Assembly (NCBI GenBank): GCA_014529385.2
Contig: CM043944.1
Coordinates: 55,785,768-55,849,767 of the forward strand
Direction: 5' to 3'
Length of the DNA stretch: 64,000 nucleotides
Source: Adiantum capillus-veneris
Taxonomy: Eukaryota > Streptophyta > Polypodiopsida > Polypodiales > Pteridaceae
Of this stretch, positions 1-11,810 are shown in pieces. The number at the start of each line of letters is the position of its first letter. The first letter of the stretch is position 1. A model generated the notes under the pieces. It ran no database searches, had not been told where the DNA came from, and saw nothing but the letters and a program-made list of their open reading frames with translations. The position numbers were made by a program, and so were the translations under genes.

Positions 1-1160
1 TGCTCATGTCAATTCCTGATTGATTAATGTGGTTCAATGTGTGCTAACTATTTGCTAAAATTAGTTGTGTAACTCAATTGACTTACACTTTGCACCTAAT
101 TTGATTCACTTGGAATGAAATTGATGGTCAAATTTTGACTAATGAACCTTGTGTGTATCAAAATAATGCTTAATTCTCATCAAGAATTCATATGTGTGCA
201 TAAAAATCATTGTGTGTGTAATGCACCAAAGAGGGAAAAAAACTGTCAAAAAATTCAAGTGTGTGTGCACCTAATGTTGAGTGTGTGCATGCATATAAAG
301 TGATGGAATTGATGGTATATGAGTATGCAATCATGAAATTGATGTGTATGGTAGGCTAATTCAATCATTGGATAAGCCTAAATGCCAAAAAAATTGGGCA
401 AAATTTGAGTGTGTGTGCCTATCCAAGACCACTTGATTTTCTATGATTGATGGTCAATTAAGGGCACCTAAATGATTTTTAATTGTAAAATGTTCATGAA
501 AAGTGTGTGTAATCATTAGGTGTAAGCCTAAACGCATTACCAATTGAGCCAAATTTGATCTTTTGTGCTTAATTTTTGAGCGTGTGCATTGCTTGATTGG
601 GTAAAAATAGTGCTAAATTTTTAGAAATTAAGCATGCACGCATTCACTTATGCTTGATTGATTGCAATTTGAGCATTGCAATGAGGAATTGATGTAATTT
701 TTGCATAAAATTTTGGCCTAAATTTGGGTGTGTGTGCCTACTCAATGACATGTGCAATCCGGTGCTTGAATAAATAATTGGTATTTTTTACCATTTATGA
801 GATTAATTTGGCCAAATAGTTGATATATGTGTCACAATTGGCTTGGGCATTTGAGATAAATCACTCAATTGGTACTCAATTGTGTAGATTTTTAGTGATT
901 TCCATGCTAATGATGAATCAATTTGATGAACATGGAAAAAATGCACTAATGTGTGTATCCAATGAGAAAATGAATAATTGGTTTTGGTTGCCAATTATGA
1001 TGATTAGAAGACCGAAAAAGTTGATGCACATAAGATTGACTAACTTGGGATGATTCAATTGGTATTCTATTGAAACGATTTTTATGCATATTATCATGGT
1101 GATGTACGACAAATTGACTGATCATGGTAATTTTGCATTGAACAATGTGTCTATTTGTGG
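1..1160. repeat. AT-rich degenerate GT-rich repeats
   Basis: No convincing coding frame. Phrases such as 'aaatttgagtgtgtgtgcct' recur with drift (about 391-423 and 706-740). A diverged direct repeat of about 190 bases is visible: 866-960 resembles 1056-1155. The short ORFs on both strands have no recognisable domain. This is most likely eroded mobile-element or satellite-like DNA. Confidence 0.45.
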
Positions 1161-2637
1161 CCCAAATCGAACTACGGGTATAGCTAAGATAAACCTAATT
1201 AGGGTTGAATGAGAAATTCATTTTGCGATGATGGTAAAATGTGCTTGGATTGGTCAAGAAGAAGCTAATCACTCAAAGTTGCATAGGCATTATTCAATTG
1301 GTGGATTTGAAAACAAACCTTTGTGCATGAGTTTAACAAACCACCCCTTTGAAGTAAGATTTTGAAATTTTGAAGAGCAATTGGCTTAATTTTTATTGCA
1401 TAATCAAGTGTGCATCTTGCTTTCATGTGTGTGTGCAAGGCCACATTATTGACCGCTACAAGCATTCGGAATGGGCTTTATGCATGTACGAATCTCAATT
1501 ACATGGGTATGTTGAATCAAGCATAAGAGTTGTGTCATAATGAATGAAAAAAAAATGCATGTGCTTATCAGAAGGGAGGAAATTGGATGGTTGTGCATAA
1601 TGTTCCCAAGTCACTTTGTATAAGTCTTGGGCTCATTGGGAGTTCCAAAGTTGTATATGCTAGATAGAGGGCTCAAGCTTAAACCCATAGTAGAAGGGAT
1701 TGTGGTGAAAGCCTTTAAAAGGAAGCTTTTATGCAAGGAGGCTTCATTCTTGAGTATCCACTCTTGAGGATCCACTTTTGAGAGCTCTCTCTCTTGAATG
1801 TTCACTTTATGGCCTAGCATTGAGCTTAATGTCCATGCTTAAGAGGCTAGTGCTAATCCATTGTAATTAGAGTAAGCTCTTCTTGATTAATCTAATTCCT
1901 ATTTTCTCATTAGTCTACTTCTTCTCTACATTTCATTATGTCATGAAGTAGTAGTACATTCTCATTATTCTAGATTTGAGAGAGATATGTATTTCTTGCT
2001 ATTAACTACTCCTATTTTTCTATAAGCATTCGATTTGTGATATTTAGCATCACTAATTAGGTTGATTAAGCTGGGTCTTAATCTTATAATTAATGTGTGT
2101 GCCCTGTTGTTTGCTTGTGTGTAGATAGGTTTTATGAAACTCTAGCACCATTCACCTCGTGTGTGTAGCTATTGATGAAGTGCCGCAATTGGCATGTGGT
2201 GATTGGAGAGGAGCCAACACCAATATAATTAGTGCGTGAATATCATTAGTGTGCTTGGGGTTTCTAGTCTATGGTAAGTCGGACTTTGGTGGGCTTGATG
2301 TGTGTAGGAGTTGAGTTGATTAGTGATTAGAGTATGATTAGAGTTAGTCTTGCCATGGCTAATTTCTACTTGCATTGGAGAGGTGTTCTCTTGAATCCTC
2401 TATTTCTGTTTATCCAATGCTCGTGCTACCATGCCCTAGCTGGGTTGCCAATCCACGGATTTGATAATTTTGTGTGGGTTGCGATTAGGTTGTTGCTACA
2501 ACGCCTTCCAACACATTGTCTCTTTATTGACATGCAAAAGAGAGGAGAGCTTCGTGACATGTATGCTAATAGTTTCTATCTGTGTGCCATTGTTTACATT
2601 CTTTGGAATTTGTTTGAAATTTAACTTTTGTGGATAC
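1161..2637. other. No recognisable gene; possible upstream exon
   Basis: I see no recognised domain. An open frame at 2334-2624 (+) encodes a hydrophobic 96-residue stretch that runs into a possible donor (gtatgct, near 2559). It could be an additional 5' exon of the methyltransferase-like gene that follows, but nothing independent supports this. Between 1700 and 1800 there are short repeats of 'cttgag/ctcttgagg'. Confidence 0.3.
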
Positions 2638-3184
2638 TCAAGATGAGATCAAAGCAGCATGGGAACCCTTATGGAATGAGATCAATGATAAATTCGAATG
2701 TGAATTGAAAAAGAAAACAAAGTTTCAAGATCTTATCAATCACATGTTCTATGTTTGGGAAGGGAATCATTGTACTGTGGCATGTACAGAGGCAATTAAA
2801 GAAAGGTTTCCACTTCAAAGGAGAAGCGTTGTCTTGTTTTGTGCACTATCATAGATCCTACCAAAGTGCCAGAGATTGCATTGCTAAGAAGTTTGCAAAG
2901 AATGAACTTGTAAGTGTTTTGCTTGTGCAAGCTTTGCTAGTATTTAAGTTGTTGTATCTTGAATGCTAACATGATATATTAATGCAGCATGATTACTCAT
3001 GCTTTGGTTGCACTCATCTTCGTGATGAGATCGTTAATACCACACATATTTGTGCGGCAGATCATGTGATATACTTAAGTGGTTTACCTAAAAAGGATCA
3101 AAATCTTATTGCCACCGTATGAAAAAAGGTTGCGAGCCTTAGTATTTGCTCACTCGACGTTACCTTGGCATATTGGTCTATGAT
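2638..3184 (+). pseudogene. Exons 1-2 of the methyltransferase-like gene (frameshifted)
   Basis: Exon 1 reads DEIKAAWEPLWNEINDKF and continues to about 2808. It then makes sense only in another frame (CLVLCTIIDPTKVPEIALL), so a small indel is likely. It ends at the donor gtaagt (2910). Exon 2 starts after aatgcag (2987), reads HDYSCFGCTHLRDEI, and meets a TGA near 3118 beside a run of six A residues, where a second indel probably lies. It ends at gtatgt (3185). The phase expected by exon 3 is met only after such an indel. The function of this N-terminal part is not recognised. No ATG is obvious, so the true start may lie further upstream. Confidence 0.45.
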
Positions 3185-3263
3185 GTATGTTTCAAATCAC
3201 ATGATTTCTTTTGTCATTAGCATGCATGATTATTAATAAGTTCATGTTTATTTTGAATTTTAG

Positions 3264-3395
3264 ATTCAAATTACAAAAGAGAAAGAGAAGAGAATGTCGA
3301 ATGTGAAGCATGGTTTGTCAGACGAATATTTCAAAAAGGAAGAGGAGAGAATTCATCAAGAGATCACACACAAATATCAAGATCGCATTGGGAAG
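3264..3395 (+). pseudogene. Exon 3: charged, coiled-coil-like segment
   Basis: Exactly 44 codons lie between 'ttttag' and the donor 'gtactt', phase 0 at both ends. The peptide is rich in Lys and Glu (for example TKEKEKRM and FKKEEERIHQEITHKYQDR) and would suit a helix or coiled coil. There is no internal stop. The intact phase and length argue for a real exon of the surrounding gene. Confidence 0.5.
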
Positions 3396-3485
3396 GTACT
3401 TTATTTGTTTGCATCTACTCTTTGTTAGTGACGGATGGTACAATACATAACTAGAGTAATTGTCATTTTCATACTTACATTGCAG

Positions 3486-3867
3486 TTACTTAACATTGTG
3501 AACCCTAACCTTGGGATGAACTGGCTGGCAAGGGTTTTGTCTCTGAAATGGGGTAATGATAGCTGGGCTACATTGGAGAAATTGAACTTAATAGCACTTC
3601 AAGATGCTCTTGTTCAAAACAAGATTCATTGGGTTTCTTTGCTTGAGGCGGACAAGACAATGGACTCAGATGGCTACTCACTTGACACCTGCATGTACCC
3701 CTCTAGTATGTGCAGCTTGAGTCCATGGGAGATTGAGAATTGTCCGTGGTGGATAGATATGGGAAAAGGGTATGTTCTTGGTCATGAAAGAGAGCTACAT
3801 TCGACGATGTCGAGGGATGCTGTGATGCAAAATCCACCAGTAGATAGACAACCGGAGAGGCATGCAG
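3486..3867 (+). pseudogene. Exon 4: Trp/Cys-containing unknown domain
   Basis: The exon opens after 'cattgcag' in phase 0 with LLNIVNPNLGMNWLARVLSL, runs about 127 residues without a stop, and ends at the donor gtatgt (3868) in phase 1. It includes PWEIENCPWWIDMGKGYV. I do not recognise the domain. By position it precedes the catalytic region, so it may be a target-recognition or interaction module (inference). The next exon (3940-4014) adds a short acidic linker (KEKETFVDTIVEKDMDTMP) in matching phase. Confidence 0.5.
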
Positions 3868-4095
3868 GTATGTTTCATTCTTGGGTATACCAAACAATAA
3901 TAAGTTAGTAGTATTTTGATTTAAATTGTTTTGTTTAAGATGCATGCAACTCTCACAAGGAAAAGGAAACATTTGTGGATACGATTGTAGAGAAGGACAT
4001 GGACACAATGCCTGGTATGCCTTATGAATGTTTGTTAATGATTTCCTATAATATGCTTCATACATGGATTATTTAATCTTGTTGTGATGCTCCAG

Positions 4096-4509
4096 TGTCT
4101 TCTAGCAGAGTCATGGCTAGGAAGACTATCTCATTTGTTTACCTTGTGGAGTCTCCACTACATAACATATCTAGTTCTGTTGACATACGGTGCATGGCCA
4201 TAGTGGGTGACTACATTTCCATTGCTGCAGACTTTAGAGCGGGGGTCCGAAATTCGACATGGATCCCTGTACATGAGCATCTTTCACGGGCACGTTCGGA
4301 GGCTACACTATATAATCGCGGGGGGAGAGTCGTTCCATGGTCTGCTGATTTTATTTTCTTGGATCTCCCTTTTGGTGGGTCCCTGGTAGGCTCCTCTACT
4401 CTACCTATTTGGGACATTTGCACTAAGGATCATGTACATGCTGGAGTTCATTTGACATTTTTGACGCTAGCAGATTCAGGCTGGCTTCTAATCATGGTGT
4501 CTACGGCGG
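4096..4509 (+). pseudogene. Exon 6: motif IV region of the methyltransferase fold
   Basis: The exon starts after 'ctccag' and ends at a consensus donor gtgagt (4510), with no stop across 138 codons. PWSADFIFLDLPFGGSLVG (about 4335-4388) fits the strand-then-DPPF loop of amino-methyltransferases. The following hydrophobic strand GWLLIMVSTAG, just before the donor, fits the strand after motif IV in this fold. The change DPPF to DLPF is notable. Confidence 0.6.
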
Positions 4510-4587
4510 GTGAGTGTTGTTTATGATCATGCCATAAGATAGTAATAATCATTGTAACTGTTTTGAATAATTAATGCTTTGAACAAG

Positions 4588-4709
4588 AGAGGCCATTGGG
4601 TGGGTGGAGAGGTTTTGTCGTGCCTGCAGAGATGGTTGTTCATCAACGTATTGTAGTACTCCACCATGGAGCCTATGGTTATTTTGAGAGTTTTGGGGGT
4701 CCCATGGAG
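4588..4709 (+). pseudogene. Exon 7, with premature TGA
   Basis: The splice-phase-consistent frame reads EAIGWVERFCRACRDGC and on, with an in-frame TGA at 4685-4687, and ends at the donor ggtgac in phase 1. Another frame is fully open here (it contains GAYGYFESFGG), but it does not match the phases of exons 6 and 8. I therefore favour the interrupted frame. Confidence 0.4.
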
Positions 4710-4822
4710 GTGACACAATTGCTTTGTATTCATATTCCGATGCTTTGTGTTGTTGCCTTCTCTAACCGTGCCTCTTGTGTTACAATGTCTTTGCTCTATG
4801 CTATTTATGGTTCATTGAGTAG

Positions 4823-5244
4823 GTATGCGTCCACCGTCCTTTGTAGCAGAGAGTACTGCCCTATTTTCTCACCTTGGCATGCAGTCATCGGATTCTTTTA
4901 TGATGCATCATGTTTTGGAGCTTCTCAATCTAGATCATCAATAAGGCGTGCCATTGCGAGGTGGATTGCAATGGATTCATTCTTTTGTTGCATGCTTTGT
5001 GGAGCTCCTTTGTCATCTTGGAGGCATTTGCTTGGAGATTGGATGTGGTACAGCCCCTGCACTGGCGGCTTGTGTGGGGTCAGGACAGACATGTGTTGCA
5101 CTCAACATTGATGAGCAATTGATTTCAGGATATGTGCTACCATTACTCCGTCCTAGAAAGCGGAGCAGAGAGGATCCCTCCACCTCCTTAGATATTGATC
5201 ATGAAAGTGACATGCCATCGCATGTGAATCCCTTTGATGACTAG
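4823..5244 (+). pseudogene. Exon 8: motif I (GCGTAP) and charged tail, with premature TAA
   Basis: The exon begins with GMRPPSFVAES and contains TAA at 4942-4944. It then gives SFVACFVELLC, CLEIGCGTAPALAACVGSG and CVALNIDEQLI, and ends with a Lys/Arg then Asp-rich tail before TAG (5242-5244). The GxGTxP loop followed by an acidic residue after the next strand (ALNID) is the SAM-binding pattern. A diverged homologue at 34109-34544 confirms that this frame was once under protein constraint. Confidence 0.62.
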
Positions 5245-5467
5245 TGAGGCCCCACCTCTTACTATGACATTGACATTGCTTATGCTTTTTGTTATCCGTT
5301 TGATGTCAACGTTGGTATTTATAGATCATCGATATTGCTTCTATATGTCTTGTTTAGCATTTTTCCTTGATGCATTTTCTTGTTGGTTGGAAGTTCCATG
5401 CCGGTCTACACAGAGGAGATGGCTCGGACCATGGCGGCGGACATGCGATACGATCTAAATCTGTGAG

Positions 5468-6285
5468 ACGCGTCGGAGGTGCAATGTCTACATCGACGAT
5501 GAGTGTGAGAATTGAGGGATTTGTAGCATTGGATATTAGGATTGGAATTCATGTCTTGTTGTTTTCATATGGTTCTTGTCATGTTTTGATAGAAAATTTT
5601 GAGTTAATGTTCTAATGTTTTTCGAGTAGTGGATGAGAAGTATTCACTCTTTGGAAAATTTTGGTTACAATTTCAAATCCTCCTGTGAGGTGCCGTAAAG
5701 GGCTAATGGTTTGTTTTGAAATATTGATCCATGTATAAGGAAGCTTTGTCCATTTTTTTCAAAAACTAGTATTATGTTTTGCTTTGTTTTCTTGTTAGGT
5801 CATATTTATGCATTGACAATGCGTCGGAGGCGGAAAGTCTACATCGACAACGAGTGTCACTAACCATAAGAATTGAAAAATTTGTAGCATTGATGTTAGA
5901 ATTGAAATTCATGTCTTGTTATTTGTATATAGTTCTAGTCATGTTTTGATAGAAACTTTTGAGTTAATATTCTAATGTTTTGAGTTGTGGATGAGAAATA
6001 TTCACTCTTTGGAACAATTTGGTTAAAATTTCAAATCCTTATGTGAGGTGCCTTAAAAGGCTAATGGGTTTGTTTTGAAATATTGATCCATCTACAAAGG
6101 AAGCTCCTTTGTCCATTTTTTTTCAAAAACTAGTATTATGTTCTGCTTTGATTATAAGAATTGAGAAATTTGTAGCATGGAGGTTAGAATTAAAATTCAT
6201 GTCTTGTTGTTTTCATATGGTTCTTGCTATGTTTTGGTAGAATCTTTTGAGTTAGGCCATATGCATTGACAATGCCACCATCATA
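5468..6285. repeat. Direct repeat, about 350-base unit, 2.3 copies
   Basis: The block starting 'gcgtcggagg...tctacatcgac' occurs at 5468 and again at 5821. A third, shorter copy starts near 6147 ('aagaattgagaaatttgtagcatgg'). The units share 'catgttttgatagaa' and 'aaaaactagtattatgtt'. They lie directly 3' of the methyltransferase-like gene and are probably a duplicated 3' flank. Confidence 0.8.
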
Positions 6286-6456
6286 GATATTTGCTCAGGT
6301 TATGGTATGCTTGCTCATGATTGCTCGGGCTATGGTAGGACTCCCGCAAACCCTCTAGTTGAAGTGACGATCCTAGGTGGACATTTAAAAAGAAGAAGCG
6401 AACTCCTTTTTCTCATTTTCTTGGAAAGAAAAGTATAGATGGCTATGATTGGTGTG

Positions 6457-6457
<1 letters not shown>

Positions 6458-6515
<58 letters not shown>

Positions 6516-6590
6516 ACCATTGGATAGACCTTTGAGATCTCATTGGATGTTCCTACAACATTTCAAATTCTCCTTTTATCAAGACGTGTG

Positions 6591-6638
<48 letters not shown>

Positions 6639-6742
6639 AAATAAAAATAACTTTATTCTTACCCATGTTGTGAGATATATCTTTTGGGATTCTTCCGATG
6701 GCATTAAAAAATTTCTTTTTCTTTATCTTCTCCCCCCCCCCT

Positions 6743-6798
<56 letters not shown>

Positions 6799-6817
6799 CT
6801 CCTCCTCCCCCCCCCCA
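6458..6817. repeat. Compound CT/GA/C-run microsatellites
   Basis: (CT)n occupies 6458-6516, (GA)n 6594-6634, and a C-run plus (CCT)/(CT)n/(CTC) compound array 6731-6817. ORFs rich in SLSL or RERE across these are repeat artefacts. Confidence 0.95.
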
Positions 6818-6971
6818 TAGATATTCACTATTGTTGAAGACTTGTCTTGTAACTTTTAAAGTCACTTTAGATTGTTTCTACACGCGAACATTTTGTTATG
6901 TCTTCCTCTCTCCTCTTGTGCCATTTGTTGGACTCTGCATTTCAACATATTAAATACGACACTAAAAAATT

Positions 6972-6975
<4 letters not shown>

Positions 6976-7013
<38 letters not shown>
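6976..7013. repeat. (CT)n microsatellite
   Basis: Uninterrupted CT dinucleotides immediately precede the tandem duplication that begins near 7008. Confidence 0.95.
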
Positions 7014-7016
<3 letters not shown>

Positions 7017-7345
7017 CGTTGATTTTAGATTGGCACACTTGTCTGCCAAAATTTAAGGAATTCATAGATTTTTAAGCATCGCCCACATGTTAACTCTTAA
7101 AAATAAAAAAAACAAAATATCCAAGAATTGATAAAAGGTCCATCAACTAGGAAATCTCTATACCCATTTGGGGTGTTCTCTCTCGTTGATTTTAGATTGG
7201 CATCGTTGCCTACCAAAATTTAAGGAATTTATAGATTTTTGAGCATGGTCCACATGTTAACTCTTAAAAATAAAAAGAACAAAATATCCAAGAATTGCTA
7301 AAAGTCCATCAAATGGGAAATCTCTCTACCCATTTGGGATGTTAA
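7008..7345. repeat. Tandem duplication, about 170-base unit
   Basis: The block 'ctcgttgattttagattggca...cccatttggg.tgtt' occurs twice in a row (about 7008-7178 and 7179-7345) with scattered substitutions. It is non-coding. Confidence 0.85.
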
Positions 7346-7542
7346 TGTGAGGGTTGGTCTTTTTTGGGCATTTAATCCATTTTCTACGGGTGGAAAACTT
7401 TAGCCAACCTTTTAAAAATACACTAATGCCAAAAAATAATATCTTGAAAATTTGAAAAGTGCATGAGCTCAATGGTAAAATCTTTCTTTCTCTGTCTCCC
7501 CCTCATAAATGTACATGTGTATGCACACAGGCAATGTGATGG

Positions 7543-7603
<61 letters not shown>

Positions 7604-7612
7604 CAATACGGT

Positions 7613-7657
<45 letters not shown>
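7543..7657. repeat. Compound (CT)n-(CA)n-(TC)n microsatellite
   Basis: CT runs to about 7562, CA to about 7598, and TC from about 7614 to 7657 after a short spacer. Confidence 0.95.
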
Positions 7658-7660
<3 letters not shown>

Positions 7661-7911
7661 GGTCAATAATGTGGATAACGACCCCTGCATTTGCATGTCA
7701 TGCATGTTCTCAAAGTGAGACATCCCCAAGTCGACATTAGGCGAGCTTTTTTCTTTTTCTCAAGCTCTTTAAAGAAATACATACTTCCAAAATTTTCTAA
7801 AACATATCAATATTGGTCTTGAAAAAACCCCTTGAAAAGATAAAGCCAAATGTATATTCAAAAATCACATTTTCATTTAAAAAAAATTTCTTTTTTTGTT
7901 GTATCTTCAAA

Positions 7912-8511
7912 AAGTAAATACGCATTAAGTAACAAAACCTCCACTAAAGTTATCCCCTTTTGTTATGTGTAATCAAACTTCAACATTTATTTTATGTAGA
8001 ATAGAAAGTCTTTTGAGTGTACATTTGAAAAGGCTTGTGAGATCTTATATTCCGCAAAGGCTATCATTTTCTTACAATCTTACCTTTTACTTTTGCATTT
8101 TAATTTAAATGTTTTGTAAGGTTTTTTTAAAAATGAACCAGGGAGTGACACGTGGACACCGTCTCCTTCCTAGAAAATTTTAAGTTGCATTATAAAGAGT
8201 ATAGATATAGAAGTAAATTTGCATTAAGTAACAAAACCTCCATTAAAGTTATCCCCTTTTTGTTATGTGCAATCAAACTTCAATATTTATTTTATGTAGA
8301 ATATAAAGTCATTTGACTTTACATTTGAAAAGGTTTGTCAGTTCTTACATTCTACAAAGGCTATCATTTCTTTCAATCTTACCCTTTACTTTTGTATTTT
8401 AGATTAGATGTTTTGTAAGGTGTTTTTTTGAAATGAACCAGGGAGTCACAAGGGGACGCCTCTCCTTCCTAGAAAATTTTAAGCTGCATTATAGAGAGTA
8501 TAGATATAGTA
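7912..8511. repeat. Tandem duplication, about 300-base unit
   Basis: The block 'gcattaagtaacaaaacctcca...gagtatagatatag' is present at about 7912-8210 and again at about 8211-8511. A decayed third piece lies near 8574-8650. Each unit ends with 'gaaccagggagt.aca.g.ggac', reminiscent of a mobile-element flank. No protein-coding signal is seen. Confidence 0.85.
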
Positions 8512-9863
<1,352 letters not shown>

Positions 9864-10104
9864 AAGAGGGAGAGGGAGAGGGAGGTATTAAGTACATAAG
9901 TGGCACAAATGATAGCTTCAAGCAAAAACAAATGTGGCAAAGCTTGACTCTTAACCAAGCATTATGGCACCTCTGTTAGAAGCGACATGTTTTTTCTTTT
10001 AGAAACACCATTTTTTAAAAGTGTGTACAATACTATACATTAGTGTTTTATTCCATAATTAGCAAAAAATGCATTAAACGCATGAGACATATACTCCCCC
10101 CTTA

Positions 10105-10885
10105 ATTCAAACACGGAGGGTACCCATCATATACCTAGAGACATTTTTAGCCATAGCCAAAAGTTGCTTGGAGCACATGAACACTTCGGACTTAGCTTTA
10201 AGCGGATACACCCATGCATGACTGGCATAACTATCAATGAAAGTCAGGAAGTATAGGTAATTGCATAAGGATGGAGTTTTCATAGTCCCACAAACATCAC
10301 TATGTATAGGTTACAACCTACATACAACCCTTATTGAACCATCCTATGTCGAAAACTTCAAACACTGCATCTTACCCAAAATACAGCCTTCACAAGCATG
10401 CTTAGAAGGTGCTTCAAGAGGCAACAAAGAAGAAACCATATCAGATTTTTGTAAACGTAGCAAATTGGCAAAATTTCACAAATGTAGTTATGGATTCAAA
10501 GGCTATTTTAGATGCAAATTTTTTGGCATGCACGTTTTGAGCATCTCAAGAGACAACAAAGAAGTAACCATATCAGATTTTTATAAACGCAACAAATTGG
10601 CAAAATTGAGGTGCCCAAAACGTGCATCCCAAAGTTTCTGCATCTAAAATAGCCTTTAAATCAATAACAAAATTTGCAAAATTTTGCCTACACTTCTTAT
10701 ACAAAGGGAGCTTATTTAGTCTACAACACAAAATGCCAGTTGCATCTATTTCATCACCAGAATTGAGATCATGTATTGTACATCTATCATCCACAAATTT
10801 GACAACAAGACCAAGTCTTGCAAGTGCAGATATAGATAAAAGGTTCTTTTTGATGATGGGACCAAAGTTACATCTGATGTAGTAC
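10105..10885 (-). pseudogene. Ty1/copia pol relic (pre-integrase and integrase)
   Basis: Read on the minus strand from high to low coordinates. First, KKNLLSISALARLGLVVKF and DDRCTIHDLNSG (about 10860-10745) match the end of the copia protease and the gag-pre-integrase region. Then ACEGCILGKMQCLKF (about 10360-10405) resembles the Cys part of the HHCC zinc site. Then PIHSDVCGTMKTPSL and YFLTFIDSYASHAWVYPLK (about 10335-10180) correspond to the integrase catalytic core, with D in HSD and in FID. Frames are broken and the first His pair is not clear. It is a dead fragment; no LTR or RT accompanies it. Confidence 0.7.
10408..10640. repeat. Internal duplication inside the copia relic
   Basis: 'agaggcaacaaagaa...catatcagatttt.taaacg..acaaattggcaaaa' occurs at about 10418-10481 and 10549-10605, each followed by related sequence. 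A duplication of about 130 bases therefore arose within the degenerate pol gene. Confidence 0.7.
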
Positions 10886-11715
10886 GTGTGTGGCTAATGA
10901 GTGACTCTTGATGCTCCAAAATTGTGGTGATGAGAGTCGCAATGGAGAGCCCACATTGTGGTTGGGAGAGAAAAGTGTGTAGGTCTAAGTCATGGCTAAA
11001 AATTGAGGGAACCAAGTTCGGATGTGACCAAAAGCTGACTCACTCTAGTAGTAGTGTGTGGTACTCATACTCTCAAACCTGCACTGAGCATAATGTGCAC
11101 CATCAATTTGACTCTTCTCCATTGTCCCAACGCCCTGTGTCATATTAAAGGGAGTGGAAGCTAAGCCAAATGGTTGCAATAATGCATATCGCTAACAAGG
11201 GGATAGTCTCAAGCATGTAAGTGTGAGTACGGTTTTTCCTTTCAGCAAAAAACATGGCTTTGTAGTTGGGGGCAATATAGGTGGTGGAATGTATGAAGCG
11301 TGATCCACATTGGCATTGTAGAAAAAAGCTTCATTCACTTGCTAGTCAATTGAGGCATCATGTAGCAAGTGTAATGCATCCCATCTCCCAAACCACTCCT
11401 TTTATGTCTTGCATCCATCCCGTGTTCAAGATCTTGCTTTTATGCGTCTTTTGAACTTTTTTGCTTGCTTCTCATGCAATTGTAGGAAGTCAATGTGAGG
11501 GGTTTTGACACATCTTTATCATGTAATCCACAACCCTTTCTATGCCCATAACCTCAATTGAAAGAGATCCCAACTTAAGAAGTAGGAGCATATATGGTGT
11601 TTGTGTCTTAACTTGAAAAAATCTTGTAAGAAAACGCAAATCGAGGCCCTGAGATTTTATTTTATCTGCGTGCTTTGTGCAGTGCCACAGAGCAGACCAT
11701 GGACTTGTTTGTCCG

Positions 11716-11717
<2 letters not shown>
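10886..11717. other. No recognisable gene; probably relic flank
   Basis: This should hold the upstream part of the minus-strand copia relic (protease, gag), but I find no DSGA motif or zinc knuckle. The small ORFs lack domains. Confidence 0.35.

Positions 11718-11807
<90 letters not shown>
11718..11807. repeat. (CT)n microsatellite, about 90 bases
   Basis: A long uninterrupted CT array. The ORFs on both strands that cross it consist mainly of SLSL or RERE and are artefacts. Confidence 0.97.

Positions 11808-11810
<3 letters not shown>

Larger units (their letters stand above)
2638..5244 (+). pseudogene. Methyltransferase-like multi-exon pseudogene (beta-class motif order)
   Basis: I infer eight exons from GT-AG sites: about 2638-2909, 2988-3184, 3264-3395, 3486-3867, 3940-4014, 4096-4509, 4588-4709 and 4823-5244. 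Phases agree at every junction from exon 3 to exon 8 (0, 1, 1, 2, 1), which random AT-rich DNA would not give. The joined frame is about 670 residues. Exon 6 holds DLPFG (4362-4376), preceded by ADFIFL, like motif IV (DPPY/F/W) of amino-methyltransferases. Exon 8 holds LEIGCGTAPALAAC followed by CVALNID (5032-5115), like the SAM-binding motif I. Motif IV before motif I, about 160 residues apart, is the beta-class order of N6-adenine/N4-cytosine DNA methyltransferases and of MT-A70 proteins. Damage: in-frame TGA at 4685-4687, TAA at 4942-4944, a frameshift near 2810 in exon 1, and a stop or frameshift near 3120 in exon 2. The substrate is unknown. The first Pro of DPPF is Leu, so activity would be doubtful even without the stops. 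Confidence 0.62.

Noticed and set aside
3703-4065. 120-codon minus-strand ORF
   Set aside because: Shadow of exon 4 on the opposite strand, with no domain.
4596-5111. 171-codon ORF overlapping exons 7-8 of the methyltransferase-like gene
   Set aside because: It runs through a probable intron and is out of frame with the GCGTAP motif, which is conserved in the second copy. The open frame in exon 7 also conflicts with the splice phases of exons 6 and 8.
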